Shown piece by piece: positions 45,730 to 56,106 of a stretch of DNA of 64,000 nucleotides (position 1 is its first letter; the number at the start of each line of letters is the position of its first letter). Source of the DNA: Kappaphycus alvarezii (lineage: Eukaryota > Rhodophyta > Florideophyceae > Gigartinales > Solieriaceae). The notes below the pieces were generated by a model that was not told the DNA's origin, ran no database searches, and was given only the letters and a program-made list of their open reading frames with translations. The position numbers were made by a program, and so were the translations under genes. Where the stretch lies: the NCBI GenBank assembly GCA_002205965.3, contig NADL03000477.1, forward strand, positions 186,001 to 250,000, written 5' to 3'.

Positions 45730-46314
45730 ATGACCAATCTACGCCCCTCGAAAGTCATTTCCAAAAATCGCCATACCCGCCCCTAAACTCTATTCCCCTA
45801 CTCCCTTTCGGACCTACTGACCGGGAGGACTACCTGCGCCGGCAAACCAAAAATAAGGTTATCGAATTCGTGCGTCGCCTCTTTATTGAGGATGAGGCGG
45901 AGGAGGTAGGTAAGGGGCGGGAGTGGGACATCGAGGAGGGAGCTGGGGACACTTTCGAGGAGTGAGTAGACCCTGGATTGGTCTATGAGGTTAGTAACGG
46001 GAGGACGGGGAGGACGGGGAGGATAGGGAGGATGAAGAGAAGGAAAGGAGGAAGAGGAGGAAGATGAGGATGAGGACGGGGTGAATGAGGGAACAGGGGG
46101 CATGGAAAGTGTTGGACTGGTGGGGCCTGGACTGCAGAGTATGGAACAAGTGGTGCAGACGCTGGAACCAGATGGAGATATCATGAGTAGTTTAGACATC
46201 TCCCAGGAGAAAATGGAGAGCTATGACCCGTTCGCAGATATTTGTAGGGACTGCTTGGGCAGCATGGATATTTTGGAGGAGTTGTTTGGATCTGATCTAG
46301 AGAATGGGAAATAA
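45730..46314 (+). pseudogene. LTR-embedded acidic protein, copy C (broken)
   Basis: ATG at 45730 (MTNLRPSKVISKNR), a stop after 18 codons, then GPTDREDYLRRQTKNKVIEFVRRLF in another frame ending in a stop near 45.96 kb, and finally GMESVGLVGPGLQSM ... LEELFGSDLENGK open to 46314. The three conserved blocks are in the same order as in D. Confidence 0.75.
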
Positions 46315-46755
46315 GAGGACCTCATTGATTGTTAGTTTCTTAAGTATCTTTTGTTTACAGTATATCATCCACACCGATTGTTTCTATGCATTTCCTGATA
46401 CCTTCTGTAGTTTTGTTCGGACTTTAGGGGAAGCCAAAAGTCTATACAAGCGGAGTAAACTGCTTTCTCATGAAGAGGTCAAGCAAGTTGACAGACAACT
46501 TCAGGTCAAGCTCCGAGTAGTAGGAAGTTGAGAGTCAACTTCAGACCCGAGAAACATTTTTCCTAAGCAGGTCGCAGAGCTCCAGTGGTAGACCCTGCCC
46601 ATTCCATACTTGCTTGTAGCACTCTCAACTCTCTTACATGTACACTCCTTTTTGTTCGTTCACCTATACCATGGTAGCACTTTTGTCGCTCGCCACACCT
46701 CTTTCTCGGGTAGTTGGTTCTAAATATCTCTTCTCCCGACGATTTTCCCCTATCA

Positions 46756-47364
46756 GATCTGATGGACTTTCCTTAGTCTTTCTCCGTATGTTGCCTCGAT
46801 CTGCTGGGGAGTGCTTCCCGCCCGTGACTGTCCTTATGTGCTGACCAATTTTGTTAACACGTGTTCCAACGGCGAACTACCGGACTCGTGCCAGGCCTAC
46901 TTCTGCGGGGGCCGGCTCACAGTCCTCCACAAGCTCAACGGTGGACTTCGGCCTATAGCTGTTGGTCTCCTCCTCCGCTGACTTATTGCCCGCCTCCTCG
47001 CTCACAAGGCTTGCTCGAGTTCAGCTTCCTATCTCTTGCCTCATCAACTTGGCGTGGGAGTCAAAAGTGGGGCTAAGGCCATTGTTCACGCCCTCCATTT
47101 TCTCCCCCGTTAGGATTGATATCTATGGTGCCTTGGGCGACGACGGCAAGGCTTTTTTCCGCCGCCTAGCTTCCTTCGCTGCTTCCCATCGCGGTTCCTC
47201 CCCTCAACAGGAGCTCCGCGACTTCGTTACCCGTTTTGCATTTAGTCTCCAAATAATGCAGGCGCGACAAGTTTCTACCCGCCGCCCGCATCCGTAGTTA
47301 ATTTATGAATACCCTCTGCACGCCTCTGTGCGACCTTGTACAACCCACAAAGATTTACCACCAC
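46756..47364 (+). pseudogene. LINE 1, RT start joined to 3' end by internal deletion
   Basis: It continues the RT as DGLSLVFLRML, then (other frame) FVNTCSNGELPDSCQAYFCGGRLTVL ... GGLRPIAVGLLLR ... LGVGVKSGAKAIVHALHFL. At about 47.10 kb it jumps to IDIYGALGDDGKAFFRRL, the last 65 residues of the LINE. The catalytic RT motifs and nearly all of the endonuclease are deleted. The 3' UTR ends in TTTACCACCAC at 47364. Confidence 0.85.
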
Positions 47365-48055
47365 GTCCATCGCCTGACGCAAAACACCAAGTTCCAGGAC
47401 CACGTATTGATCCAAGTCGATGCCGACAATGCTTTCAATAGCATTTCTCGACAACGCATTCTTGATGCCGTTCTGGATTTTGCAACCGGCATCGCGCGAT
47501 GGGCTCACTATTGCTATGGGGATACCTCTTTTCTCTCATTCGTTTCATTCTCCATACCAAGCGCCGATGGCACTCAACAGGGGGATCCGTTGGGAGCTCT
47601 GCTTTTCGCTCTCGCTCTCCTTCCTCTCGTTCTCAAGTTCCAGGAGCAATTCCGGCCCCCGCTCAACGCTTGGTATGCAAACGATGGGAACCTGGTCGTT
47701 CCCCACTCGCAGGCCCTCGGGCTTTGCAATTCTTCCAGAGTCAGGGTCAAGCCATCGGGTTCGCACTGAGTATGACCAAAACCCACGTCTACGACCTCTC
47801 CTATAATCCTTCTCCCATAACTCTTCCCTGCCCCTTCTCCACGCCCGATGGCTTTACCGTTCTCGGCTCTCCCATCGGTTTCGATTCCTTCGTCAGCGCT
47901 GCATTCGACACCCGTCAAGCTGCAGTCGATCGCATCATTTCCTGTCTTCAGTCCTTCGATGACGCCCAGATGGCCTACTACTTGCACCAATTCTGTGCGA
48001 GCCCCTGTAAGGTTATTTATCTGCTGCGGACTCTCTCCCCCACAAATCTACGGCT

Positions 48056-49398
48056 TTGGCCGTAAGCTTCGACCAGAAGCAGCGGGAGGCTTTCGCACAG
48101 ATTCATGGTCCTTGCACCGACTCCGAATGGGAGCAAGCCTGCCTTCCTATTTCCCACATTGGTCTCAGCATTCCTCTCGCTTCTTCAATCCTTGAGTCCG
48201 CTTATGCGGCTTCGGTGGTTGATGTTTTCAGTGGTTTCTCAGATCTCCTCACCTTCTCGGGAGACCTACACCTGGAGGAAGTGCCTCGGGCCGCGATCTC
48301 TTTATTATCTACCCGTTATTGGGATCTTTGGGCTTCCCTGTCGCCCATTTCTCTGTTTCAGCGATGTCAAACGCCGGTCCACGGCGAACGGGTCCAGTCT
48401 TCTATCTCGTCTGAGCTTCACAGTTTGACGTTTAATCGGATCTTCCGTTCATCCTCTGACCACGACAGATGTCGCCTCCTTTCCGTCCGTGAGTCGTCCT
48501 CCTGTTCCGCTTTCTCAACTTTACCGCACCCTCACCGCAGCACCTACCTGTCCTCGCAAGCCTGGACAGTCGCTGTCTCTCTACGCCTCGGCCGCGCGAT
48601 TTTCTCTCGTCATGATCGATGTCCGGTATGTGCTCGCCGTTTCAACGACATCGCCCCGTTGCTCGATCCCCTGGGCAAACATGCCCTCACCTGTAAGTAC
48701 GACGATGGGCAGACTCGTCGCCACAATGTCTTGCGTAACGCTCTCCATCGTTACTGTAAGGAGCTTGGAATTTCTGCCTCTCTTGAACATCTGCTTCTTC
48801 CCCTTCCCCCTTCGTCCTCTCCCTCGTCCGCCCTTCGCATAGATCTTTATATCCCTGGTGCATATGGCCTCGACCCGAAGGATATCGCTTTGGATGTCAC
48901 AGTGGCCCATCCACAGGTCACTTCTCGCGTTTCCCAGTATGCCCTATCTGGCGGCGCAGCTGCCTCAATGGCTGAACGTGCGAAACACACTCACTACCGT
49001 CTAGTCTGCCACATGAACGATGTACGACTTCTTCTTGTTGGTATTGATGTGTTCCGTGCCCTTGGGGCCGACGGTGCGACTTTCTTCCGGCGGCTTTCTA
49101 CGTTCTCTGCTGCCCGTCGAGGCACCACTCCCCAATGGGAGTTGCACTTCCTAATCACGCGCTTTGTGTTCTGCTTGCATGGGTTGCAAGCGCGTCAAGT
49201 TCTTACCAGATGCATTTCCGATTGGTTTCTCTCTCATCCCCCTTCGCATGTTAGTTTCTCTGTAATACCCCTCAGCATGTTCTCCCACATGCTTTTTCCA
49301 CATCCCGTAAAGATTACACACACATTGAAACGTAAACGACCAATTTCGGTGTTTAATCTTTACGAGTTGTTAAGTACGGGAGAGAAGCATGCAGAGGG
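48056..49398 (+). CDS. LINE 2: C-terminal ORF with zinc site and restriction-like endonuclease
   Basis: An open stretch of about 445 codons before the LTR D boundary; the frame then runs about 30 codons into the LTR. About residues 1-150 are the linker after RT. SLRLGRAIFSRHDRCPVCARRFNDIAPLLDPLGKHALTC is the CCHC-type zinc site. RIDLYIPGAYGLD ... IALDVTVAHP supplies the acidic residues of a PD-(D/E)xK-like nuclease, and EHLLLP stands where R2-type enzymes have a conserved Glu. This nuclease nicks target DNA to prime reverse transcription. The ATG at 48056 is not a true start: it lies just after a frameshift. Confidence 0.75.
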
Positions 49399-49840
49399 TG
49401 ATAGGGGTAAATCGGCGGGGGAGGAGATCCTCAGAACCAATTACCCTGGGAAGGAGGTGTTGCGAGCGACAAAAGTGCTGCCGTTGTATTGTTGAACGAA
49501 CAAAAGTGAGTGTATATAGAAGAGAGTTGAGGAAGCTACAAGCAAGTATAAAAGGGGCAGGGTCTACCACCGACGCTCTGCGACTAGCGTAAGAAAAAGT
49601 TTTCTTGGGTCTGAAGTTGACTCTCAACTTCCTACTACTCGGGACTTGGCTTGAAGTTGTCTGCCAACTTGCTTGACCTCTCCATGAGGAAGCAGTTTAC
49701 TCAGCTTATATAGACTTTTGGCTACCCCTAAAGTCCGAACAAAACTACAGAAGATACCAAGAAATGCATAAAAATACTTTGTGTGGACAATATACTCTAA
49801 GCAAAAGATACTTAAGAAACTAACAATTAATTTGGTCCTC

Positions 49841-50479
49841 TTATTTCCCATTCTCTAAATCAGATCCAAACAACTCCTCTAAAATATCCATGCTGTCCAA
49901 GCAGTCCCCACAAATATCTGCGAATGGCTCACAAATCTCTATTTCCCCCTGGGAGATATCTAGACTACTAAAGATATCTCCATCCGGTTCCATCGTGGGC
50001 ACAACTTGATCCATACTCTCTATTCCAGGCCCCACCAGTCCAACACTTTCCATGCCCCCTGTTCCCTCATCCTCCTTCTCCTCTTCCTCCTCCTCATCCT
50101 CTTCTTCCTCCTCCTCATCCTCCTCTTCCTCCTCCTCATCCTCCTCATCCTCCTCTTCCTCCTCTTCCTCCTCCTCATCCTCTTCCTCCTCTTCTTCCTC
50201 CTTCTCATCTTCCTGAGCCTCGTACACTAGCTCAGGGGCTAACCATTCCTCAAAGGACTCCCCGCTCTCCTCCTCGACCTTCTCAGCCTCTCCCGGACTT
50301 ACCTCCCTCGCTTCTTCTTCTATGAAGAGGCGGCGAACGAACTCGATGATTTGCTTCTTTGTTTGCCGCCGGATGTAGTCGTCGGCATCGGTTGGCCCGT
50401 AGGCGGCGAGACGAAGGCCATTGATGGAACGGGAAGGGCGGTTTTTGGAAATAGGGACAGAGGGGCGAAGGTTGCTCAT
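49841..50479 (-). CDS. LTR-embedded acidic protein, intact copy (212 aa)
   Basis: The complete frame lies inside solo LTR D. Residues 1-26 are basic and Ser/Asn-rich (MSNLRPSVPISKNRPSRS). Residues 27-52 (YGPTDADDYIRRQTKKQIIEFVRRLF) form a conserved, probably helical block. FEEWLAPELVYEAQ follows, and then about residues 94-138 are almost only Glu and Asp. The C-terminus is GMESVGLVGPG, DGDIFSSLDIS and FADICGDCLDSMDILEELFGSDL, where bulky hydrophobic residues alternate with acidic ones, as in acidic transcription-activation regions. The three non-acidic blocks are conserved in copies B and C. I infer a nuclear or chromatin-interacting role. No known family was recognised. A TATA-type element is about 107 bases upstream. 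The open frame across an about 135-base GAGGAA-type repeat could be fortuitous, but the conserved ends argue against this. Confidence 0.7.
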   Translation of the reverse strand: MSNLRPSVPISKNRPSRSINGLRLAAYGPTDADDYIRRQTKKQIIEFVRRLFIEEEAREVSPGEAEKVEEESGESFEEWLAPELVYEAQEDEKEEEEEEEDEEEEEEEEEDEEDEEEEEEDEEEEEEDEEEEEEKEDEGTGGMESVGLVGPGIESMDQVVPTMEPDGDIFSSLDISQGEIEICEPFADICGDCLDSMDILEELFGSDLENGK

Positions 50480-50585
50480 TGTGATAGACGTTGGGGAACG
50501 GGAGGCAATGTAGGGTGTTTTGGGTGTGTGGGGAGAGGGGTGATGAGTAAAATGATCGGGGGGATTTGGAACTTAGAATAAAGGG

Positions 50586-50594
50586 GTTTAAATA
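50586..50594 (-). promoter_or_regulatory. TATA-type element of LTR D
   Basis: TATTTAAAC on the minus strand within GGGAGACTATTTAAACCCC, about 107 bases upstream of the acidic ORF and at the same place as in LTRs B and C. Confidence 0.5.
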
Positions 50595-50847
50595 GTCTCC
50601 CGGGGCAGTTTCTATAGATTAGGAATAGGTAAAATAAATCTGCAAGGGATTTTGCAATAGTGCATTTGCGCCCTTCTTCTCAAAAAAAAGGCGAATTTGG
50701 AGGAGGAGGTAAGTTAAAAGGGGAAAAGGGACTTGATTCGGGGTCGATTCAGAGGGTTAAATGCAGTATAAAAATATCTAGATAAAATAAAAGTAAGTTT
50801 GGAAATGACGGTTGGAGAAGTTAGGGGCGGGATCGTTGTAGGTTGCT

Positions 50848-50964
50848 GGATTACACGAGGGGAGGACCATTTCCTGTCTTACGTGAAGGGAGGACAATTT
50901 CCTGTATTACGTGAAGGGAGGACCATTTCCTGTATTAAATGAGGGGAGGACCATTTTTTGTATT
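50848..50964 (-). repeat. 28-bp tandem repeat in U3 of LTR D, about 4 units
   Basis: Units of the form ACGTGAAGGGAGGACCATTT (plus strand, first 20 of 28 bases) are repeated four times with a few changes. They lie at the outer edge of the LTR upstream of the TATA-type element, where enhancers of LTRs often are. Confidence 0.85.
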
Positions 50965-51022
50965 ACAGAGGGTATTCAGAGATTAACCTTTTCTCACTTT
51001 AATTTTTCGCTGCCGCCACCAC

Positions 51023-51925
51023 ATGCGATCACAACTGAACTCATGCTATCGAGGTCCGATAGCTTGTTCTCGTCCGCGGCAGCCCACGACCGAGCACGGC
51101 TCCTCTCCGTGCGCACATCCTCCGCATCGACTGTTTTCTCTTCGCTTCCTCACCCCCACCGCGGTACGTGCATGTCCTCTTCCGCCTGGAAAGTCGCTCT
51201 GGCTCTACGTCTCGGCATCGCGCTATTCCCTGGATCTACTCGCTGTCCGGTCTGCTCCCACCGCTCGGCCGACATCGCACCCGTCTTAGATCCAAGTGGT
51301 CAACACGCTTTGACCTGCAAATACGAAGACGGAATGACTCGTCGTCACCACATCCTCCGCAACGTTCTTGCCCGCTACTGCAAGGAAGTTGGGATCGTCG
51401 CCCTCGTCGAACATCCGCTCCTCCACCAGGTTCCCGACTCATCTGGGCATTCGGAGTCCCCCGTGCTACGAATGGATATTTACATACCCGCTGCATACGG
51501 GCTTCACAGTACCGATATCGCCGTCGACGTTACTGTTGCCCACCCCTCCGCACGCCGCCACATTTCGCCAAGTACGGTTACTGCCGGCGCCGCCGCGACA
51601 CTCGCAGAGCGCGAGAAACATCGTCATTACGGCACTTACTGCACCCGAAACGATATCCTCCTCTCCCCCGTCGGGATTGATATCTATGGCGCCTTGGGCG
51701 ACGACGGTAAAGCTTTCTTCCGCCGCCTTGCTTCCTTCGCTGCTTCCCGTCGCGGTTCCTCCCCTCAACAGGAGCTCCGCGACTTCGTTACCCGTTTTGC
51801 ATTTAGTCTCCAAATAATGCCGGCGCGACAAGTTTCTACCCGCCGCCCGCACCCGTAGTTAATTTATAAATACCCTCCGCACGCCTCTGTGCGACATTGT
51901 ACAACAAATAAAGATCTACCACCAC
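51023..51925 (+). mobile_element. LINE 3, 5'-truncated, intact endonuclease end
   Basis: It begins directly after the tail of LINE 2. The frame, open to the TAG at 51858, encodes HDRARLLSVRTSS, the zinc site CPVCSHRSADIAPVLDPSGQHALTC, RRHHILRN, EHPLLHQVPD, RMDIYIPAAYGL ... IAVDVTVAHP and the C-terminus IDIYGALGDDGKAFFRRLASF. This is the restriction-like endonuclease of an R2-like LINE, without stops. The 3' UTR (AATAAAG near the end) finishes in CTACCACCAC at 51925. RT is absent. Confidence 0.88.
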
Positions 51926-51939
51926 ATAGCAAAGGCTAA

Positions 51940-52135
51940 TGGGAATGTCATCCTATGTTCCACTCGCGGTAAACCAATCCAAACGTCCCCCTGGAATTCA
52001 AACGTCAGCACGAGGTGCCGAAGGCGAAAACACAAACGTGGAATTAGGTGGTAGGGGTGTTCCAGTAGAACAGTAATGCCAACCTCCCTGCAGAAGCGGT
52101 GCAAACCATTTTGATAGGGAGAAACGCACCCCTTT
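51940..52135 (-). pseudogene. LINE endonuclease fragment, inverted
   Basis: The minus strand encodes LHRFCREVGITVLLEHP, matching LARYCKEVGIVALVEHP of LINE 3, then (frame change) RADV and IPGG, corresponding to the R-D-I-Y-I-P strand. About 200 bases remain. Confidence 0.6.
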
Positions 52136-53079
52136 ATAGTGCACCAATTATTGATTGGGCGCTTCGTCAACAGGGAAATTTACGGTAGGGTGATTTAATA
52201 TTTGAAAGATATGGCTACGTCAATTGATCACGTCGATTTTTTAGATTTTTTCTTGTATAGCTGAGCGTAACAGCTGAGATATCACCCATAAATCTGTATA
52301 AAATAGCGCTTGATGGGCACTGTCTCGAACTAAATTGGGATGTGCTAACAGTCCGACAGCATATTACAGTACCGTGCCATAATGGAAACGTAGAGTAGAG
52401 AACATGTGAATACTTTACATGCAGTATTGTACACATAGGGAGGAATATGAGAGGTTTGTTCATTTTAACAGGTAAAGTGGCTGATTCCCAGTCATCTGTA
52501 AGTTAGCACCTTTTAGCACTTCCGCCTTACGTTTTTATTTGCTTGGAAAGGAAAATGCTGCACACTTCCGCTACTTTATTAGAGCAATATATATTGCCTT
52601 TCATGGCTTTCATGGCTTTCGTTTTTGATCGAAGCCTCAAAATGTTGCGTGTGTGTTTTTCTGTGTTTCGATGCCCGTAACAAATAGTTAATGTTGAGTT
52701 ATCGACGAAGTTTCTTCATAGGTACCACCGAAAGTACAGTAACCCATATATTCTTCCGAGACTAGGCTTCCGAAAGAGTTTATAGGAGTAAAAATCGCCC
52801 CTAACTACGTTTCCGAAAGGAGGTACGGTCTGGCTTAATTGGTATAGGGTCAATTCAGAAATATCGGCCTTCCCAAAGAAGTACTATCACCTCAATCACT
52901 TCAACCGAGATCAGTGAGTCTTGCTTGACACGGAGTCAAGTTTGAAAATTTTATACTGCACGAAAGGGAGATAGCTCAGTTATTGAGGAGATTGAGGCAC
53001 TGTGTTTTTTACGTTCTTAATAATTAGGAAGAGTTCTTCGCAGACAGTTCTAATCATACGTAATCAAAGCCCCGAAGGA
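52136..53079. other. Unassigned
   Basis: No domain or RNA gene was recognised. A tRNA-like D-arm string near 52.85 and another near 52.97 kb lack a T-arm. Confidence 0.4.
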
Positions 53080-53295
53080 AGTTGGAACTTAACTTCAAAC
53101 CAAAACCTTCAACTAGATCCCTGGCCTCTATGCGAGGTGGTAGAACCTGTCTCTTTAGGGTTGGTTACTGAAGAAGTCACTATGCTTTCACGCCCACTCC
53201 TCCCCGTATCGCGTGAACGTATACTTTAGCACCTTAATCGCTCGCAAAGACTCTCACATGGGGTATTTAGTGGTTCTCCTTTAGTGCTTGAGACA
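53080..53295 (+). repeat. Solo fragment of diverged LTR (R/U5)
   Basis: It matches 22320-22520 of duplication copy 1: GAAGTTGGAACTTAACTTC hairpin, CTCTATGCGAGGTGG, CGCCCACTCCTC and AGCACCTTAATCGCTCGCAAAGACTCTCAC. U3 and ORF are missing. Confidence 0.7.
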
Positions 53296-56019
53296 TTTCT
53301 TCAATACCAAATTGCGAAGTACATCGTGATGGCGGCTTTAACGTTCTTTGCACTTGCAAGTAAGATCTTGCTGGCCATCGGAATCTAAAAGAGATACCAT
53401 CTCATTAGGGCACCTTGAAGAGACGGGGTAGCGTGGGTCGCAGGGAAAAGAAAGCATACCGAGAAGGAGGTATACGGCAAAAATCTTCGATTGGGAGGAG
53501 ATTTACAGTACGCGTTACCGTGAAGGTGAGCGAGAATGAATAGCAAAGAGAATAAGAGGGTTCGCAGGAAAATGCAGTATGTGGGAACCTTACAGCCCTA
53601 AGGAAGGAGAGGTCTGATTTGCGTACGGCGTACAAGATCGGAGTCTGAAGGATTGGCTTGTGTCACGGCAGTACGACTCTACGTGCTTGAACGCAGCCTA
53701 AGCGGATAACCTCCGAAAATATTAAGGATTTGTAGCCCTATCAGCTGGTAGGAGCAGGCTTGTCCCTCCGTTCTTATCTCTACGCTCAATGAGGGGCGTG
53801 TAGATGCGTTCTCTCACGTCCAGGAGATGGCTTGATCGGTTTACAGCATATTATTGGATCAATATTAAAGGTTGAGGGCAATTCTTGTTTAATTACTCGC
53901 CGAGTTGGTGTTCAGCTCCAATCCAGAGTACTTGTTGACCAGGCTATCAGCTACCTTCTATTTTATAGATACGATCCATTATTTGTACAGTAGATCCTGC
54001 TACATGGTTTGAACGCAAATACGCGGGACTCATAATATCCTACCATCTTTGTGGTTCTGAACTCTGACTCGGCGATAGTTCAGTCGAGTTTACTTCATTG
54101 TAATCGTATTATATAGACAAAAAGTTGAGAGAATAAAATACTGAAGGACAGTACTATATTATTCTATAGTCCTATACGAGACTCTAGTCATCAGTAACTT
54201 TAGAGAAATGTCGTTTGAGATAATAAACAATGTTCCAAACGACCCTGTCAAAATAGGCAGATTAGAACTTCATAGAACATTCAGGAACCATTGTTCTGTA
54301 TTCGACTTAAGAGTTCCAGACGATTAGAACGAGATACGCAATTAATATTAAAAGGAAATCTCTTGAAAATTCTAGATTGGTCCAGAACGTATTAACATGG
54401 TCGAATTACTGATTCAATATTAGGACAAAATACGAAGGACTCATAATCTTTGCAGTTTTCGCAGTGAAGCAACCCAAACTATTTAACTCGCCACCTATCA
54501 CGGACCTGATTCAGCGTACGTAGGAATAAGTACCTCTTACTTTTAGTTCCCCCCATTTCACTCTTAGGAATGTTTTAGGGGATTTGGCGGTTGTTTGGAA
54601 AACTTTAGTATAGACCGAATATATCTTCCAACAGTAAAGACAACTAAAACTACCCCCACTTATTGGGGCGGCAGAATTCGACACATTTGTTGAGATACGC
54701 TATGAGATTTTACGAGCGGTGCTTAGGATGCCTACACTTTTCAAGAATTACAATTGCCTATGGCGCACTTTGGGTCTCTAGAACTAACACTTCGCATCGT
54801 TCTCCGTTCCACTAAACTCAATGCCGTCGCTGTCTTCCATTCCTTCGCATTCCTCATGCCCGCCCTATGCTCTATTCATCTCCCATTGCTACCGAACACT
54901 GCCCCCTAATATTACAAATCTGCACTTCGGGCGCACAATGCGTGGAAGACATAAGTGGTATTCGAGGAGTTTATTTATTTTCACGACTTTTGACTGAATA
55001 CAGAAATTTGAGAAGGGGCAACCATTTTCCCAGTTGTGAAAAAAGAATTTGATGCTACCCAAAAAGGAAGTTGAAAGTTTTGCGGCATTTTTGAGCCTTG
55101 TTTTCAGTTGGAGGTGGGGATATGGGTTGGCTTATTTGTTGAAAGATGTGGTCAGATATGGCCTTGAATATCCTCAATAGTGATCTGCAGTATGAAAATT
55201 GAAAAAATATCTTACAGGTATTGGAAAAGTATTTGATTTGTTTTCCGTATCTAACACAGTGATGATTTTTTGGAACAATATTTAAATAAATACCCACAAT
55301 TTTCATTTATTGTGAATCATCGAAAAAACATTTATCTAATTTTCACTGGCCCATGTTTTATCCTGTATTACACGTGAATTAATCTTTACGTCTGCCAATT
55401 GATTTTAAATTCTACAGTTATTATTATAATTATAATATAATAAAACTATTATATTCATAGCAAATTATAATTTGGATTAATGATCATCTGGAGAATTATT
55501 GTACAATTATTGTTTAAATTTTTACTACAAAAATACTATACTACTGGAATCATCTCTGGAGCTTTTGTACTCTGATACACAGTGTAAAAAGTCTAAGCCA
55601 TTATAAAACTTTACCAAGCGTGGGGTCATCGAAGTATCCCATCGATCGGCTATCAATAAATATGGGTTTCCTTTTTGTTAATATTCTCAGTCCTATTAAG
55701 GTAATTTTATTCTTCATTTATTTAGAATCATCTACTTTGGAGCTTTTTGTAAATGAAAACTTTCTGAAAACTATTCGGGCATGCTGCGCTTGCTGAACTG
55801 GCTCTATAATGCAAGATTTACTTTCGATTATTTTTAGAGGGATGCTTTGTATTTTATTGTAGCGGTGCAGAGTCGGCAAAGGTACTACGCAGGTGCTACA
55901 AATTTCAGCAGCTCAGAACTGTCTATAGGGAGGGGTACGAAGGAAGTTTTAGGAGTATGAGGGATCAGCAAGACCAAGTGGGACGCCCACCAATCTAAGT
56001 CACACACACATAGAGTATA
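53296..56019. other. Unassigned, partly very AT-rich
   Basis: No gene was recognised. About 55.4-55.5 kb is nearly pure A/T. Open frames are under 85 codons. Confidence 0.45.
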
Positions 56020-56023
56020 AAGG

Positions 56024-56106
56024 AAGTTGGCAGACAACTTCAGATCCAATCCCAAATAGCTGGGAAGTTGAGATTAGACTTCAGACCTGAGAGCCTTTTA
56101 TCGAAT
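56024..56106 (+). repeat. LTR R/U5 scrap with both hairpins
   Basis: GAAGTTGGCAGACAACTTC and GGAAGTTGAGATTAGACTTC follow each other with the spacing found in LTRs B and C, then GACCTGAGAGCC. The fragment stops at the LINE piece. Confidence 0.65.

Larger units (their letters stand above)
45256..46755 (+). repeat. Solo LTR C, 1500 bp, with 5-bp target duplication
   Basis: It begins TGTTAGGCGCG and ends CCCCTATCA, flanked by GATCT at 45251-45255 and 46756-46760. The TG...CA ends and the 5-bp duplication show that the whole 1500 bp, including the ORF, is one LTR. The internal element was lost by LTR-LTR recombination. It is nearly the reverse complement of LTR B. Confidence 0.95.
49399..50967 (-). 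repeat. Solo LTR D, 1569 bp, with 5-bp target duplication
   Basis: TGATAGGGG at the left and TATTACA at the right edge (TG...CA on the minus strand). It is flanked by GAGGG at 49394-49398 and 50968-50972. R/U5 is like that of LTR A, the centre carries an intact acidic ORF, and the outer U3 differs from B/C and contains 28-bp tandem repeats. It was inserted in the 3' region of LINE 2. Confidence 0.93.
47365..51022 (+). mobile_element. LINE 2, 5'-truncated RLE-type LINE, split by solo LTR D
   Basis: It starts within RT directly after the LINE 1 tail (VHRLTQNTKFQDHVLIQVD). RT motifs are VDADNAFNSISR (motif A), GTQQGDPLGALLFALAL (motif B) and WYANDG, a change from the usual YADD. Frameshifts lie near 47.71 and 48.06 kb. 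The last frame (48056 onward) includes a zinc-binding CPVC ... GKHALTC, RRHNVLRN and IDLYIPGAYGLDPKDIALDVTVAHP, i.e. a restriction-like endonuclease as in R2-type LINEs. Solo LTR D lies in its 3' region. The 3' end resumes at 50968 and finishes at CCGCCACCAC (51022). Confidence 0.85.

Noticed and set aside
50006-50230. Leu/Phe-rich plus-strand ORF
   Set aside because: Shadow of the Glu/Asp-rich repeat of the LTR-ORF on the minus strand.
52825-53010. Two tRNA-like starts (GGCTTAATTGGTATAGGG, GATAGCTCAGTTATTGAG)
   Set aside because: No anticodon or T-arm can be folded from the downstream sequence.
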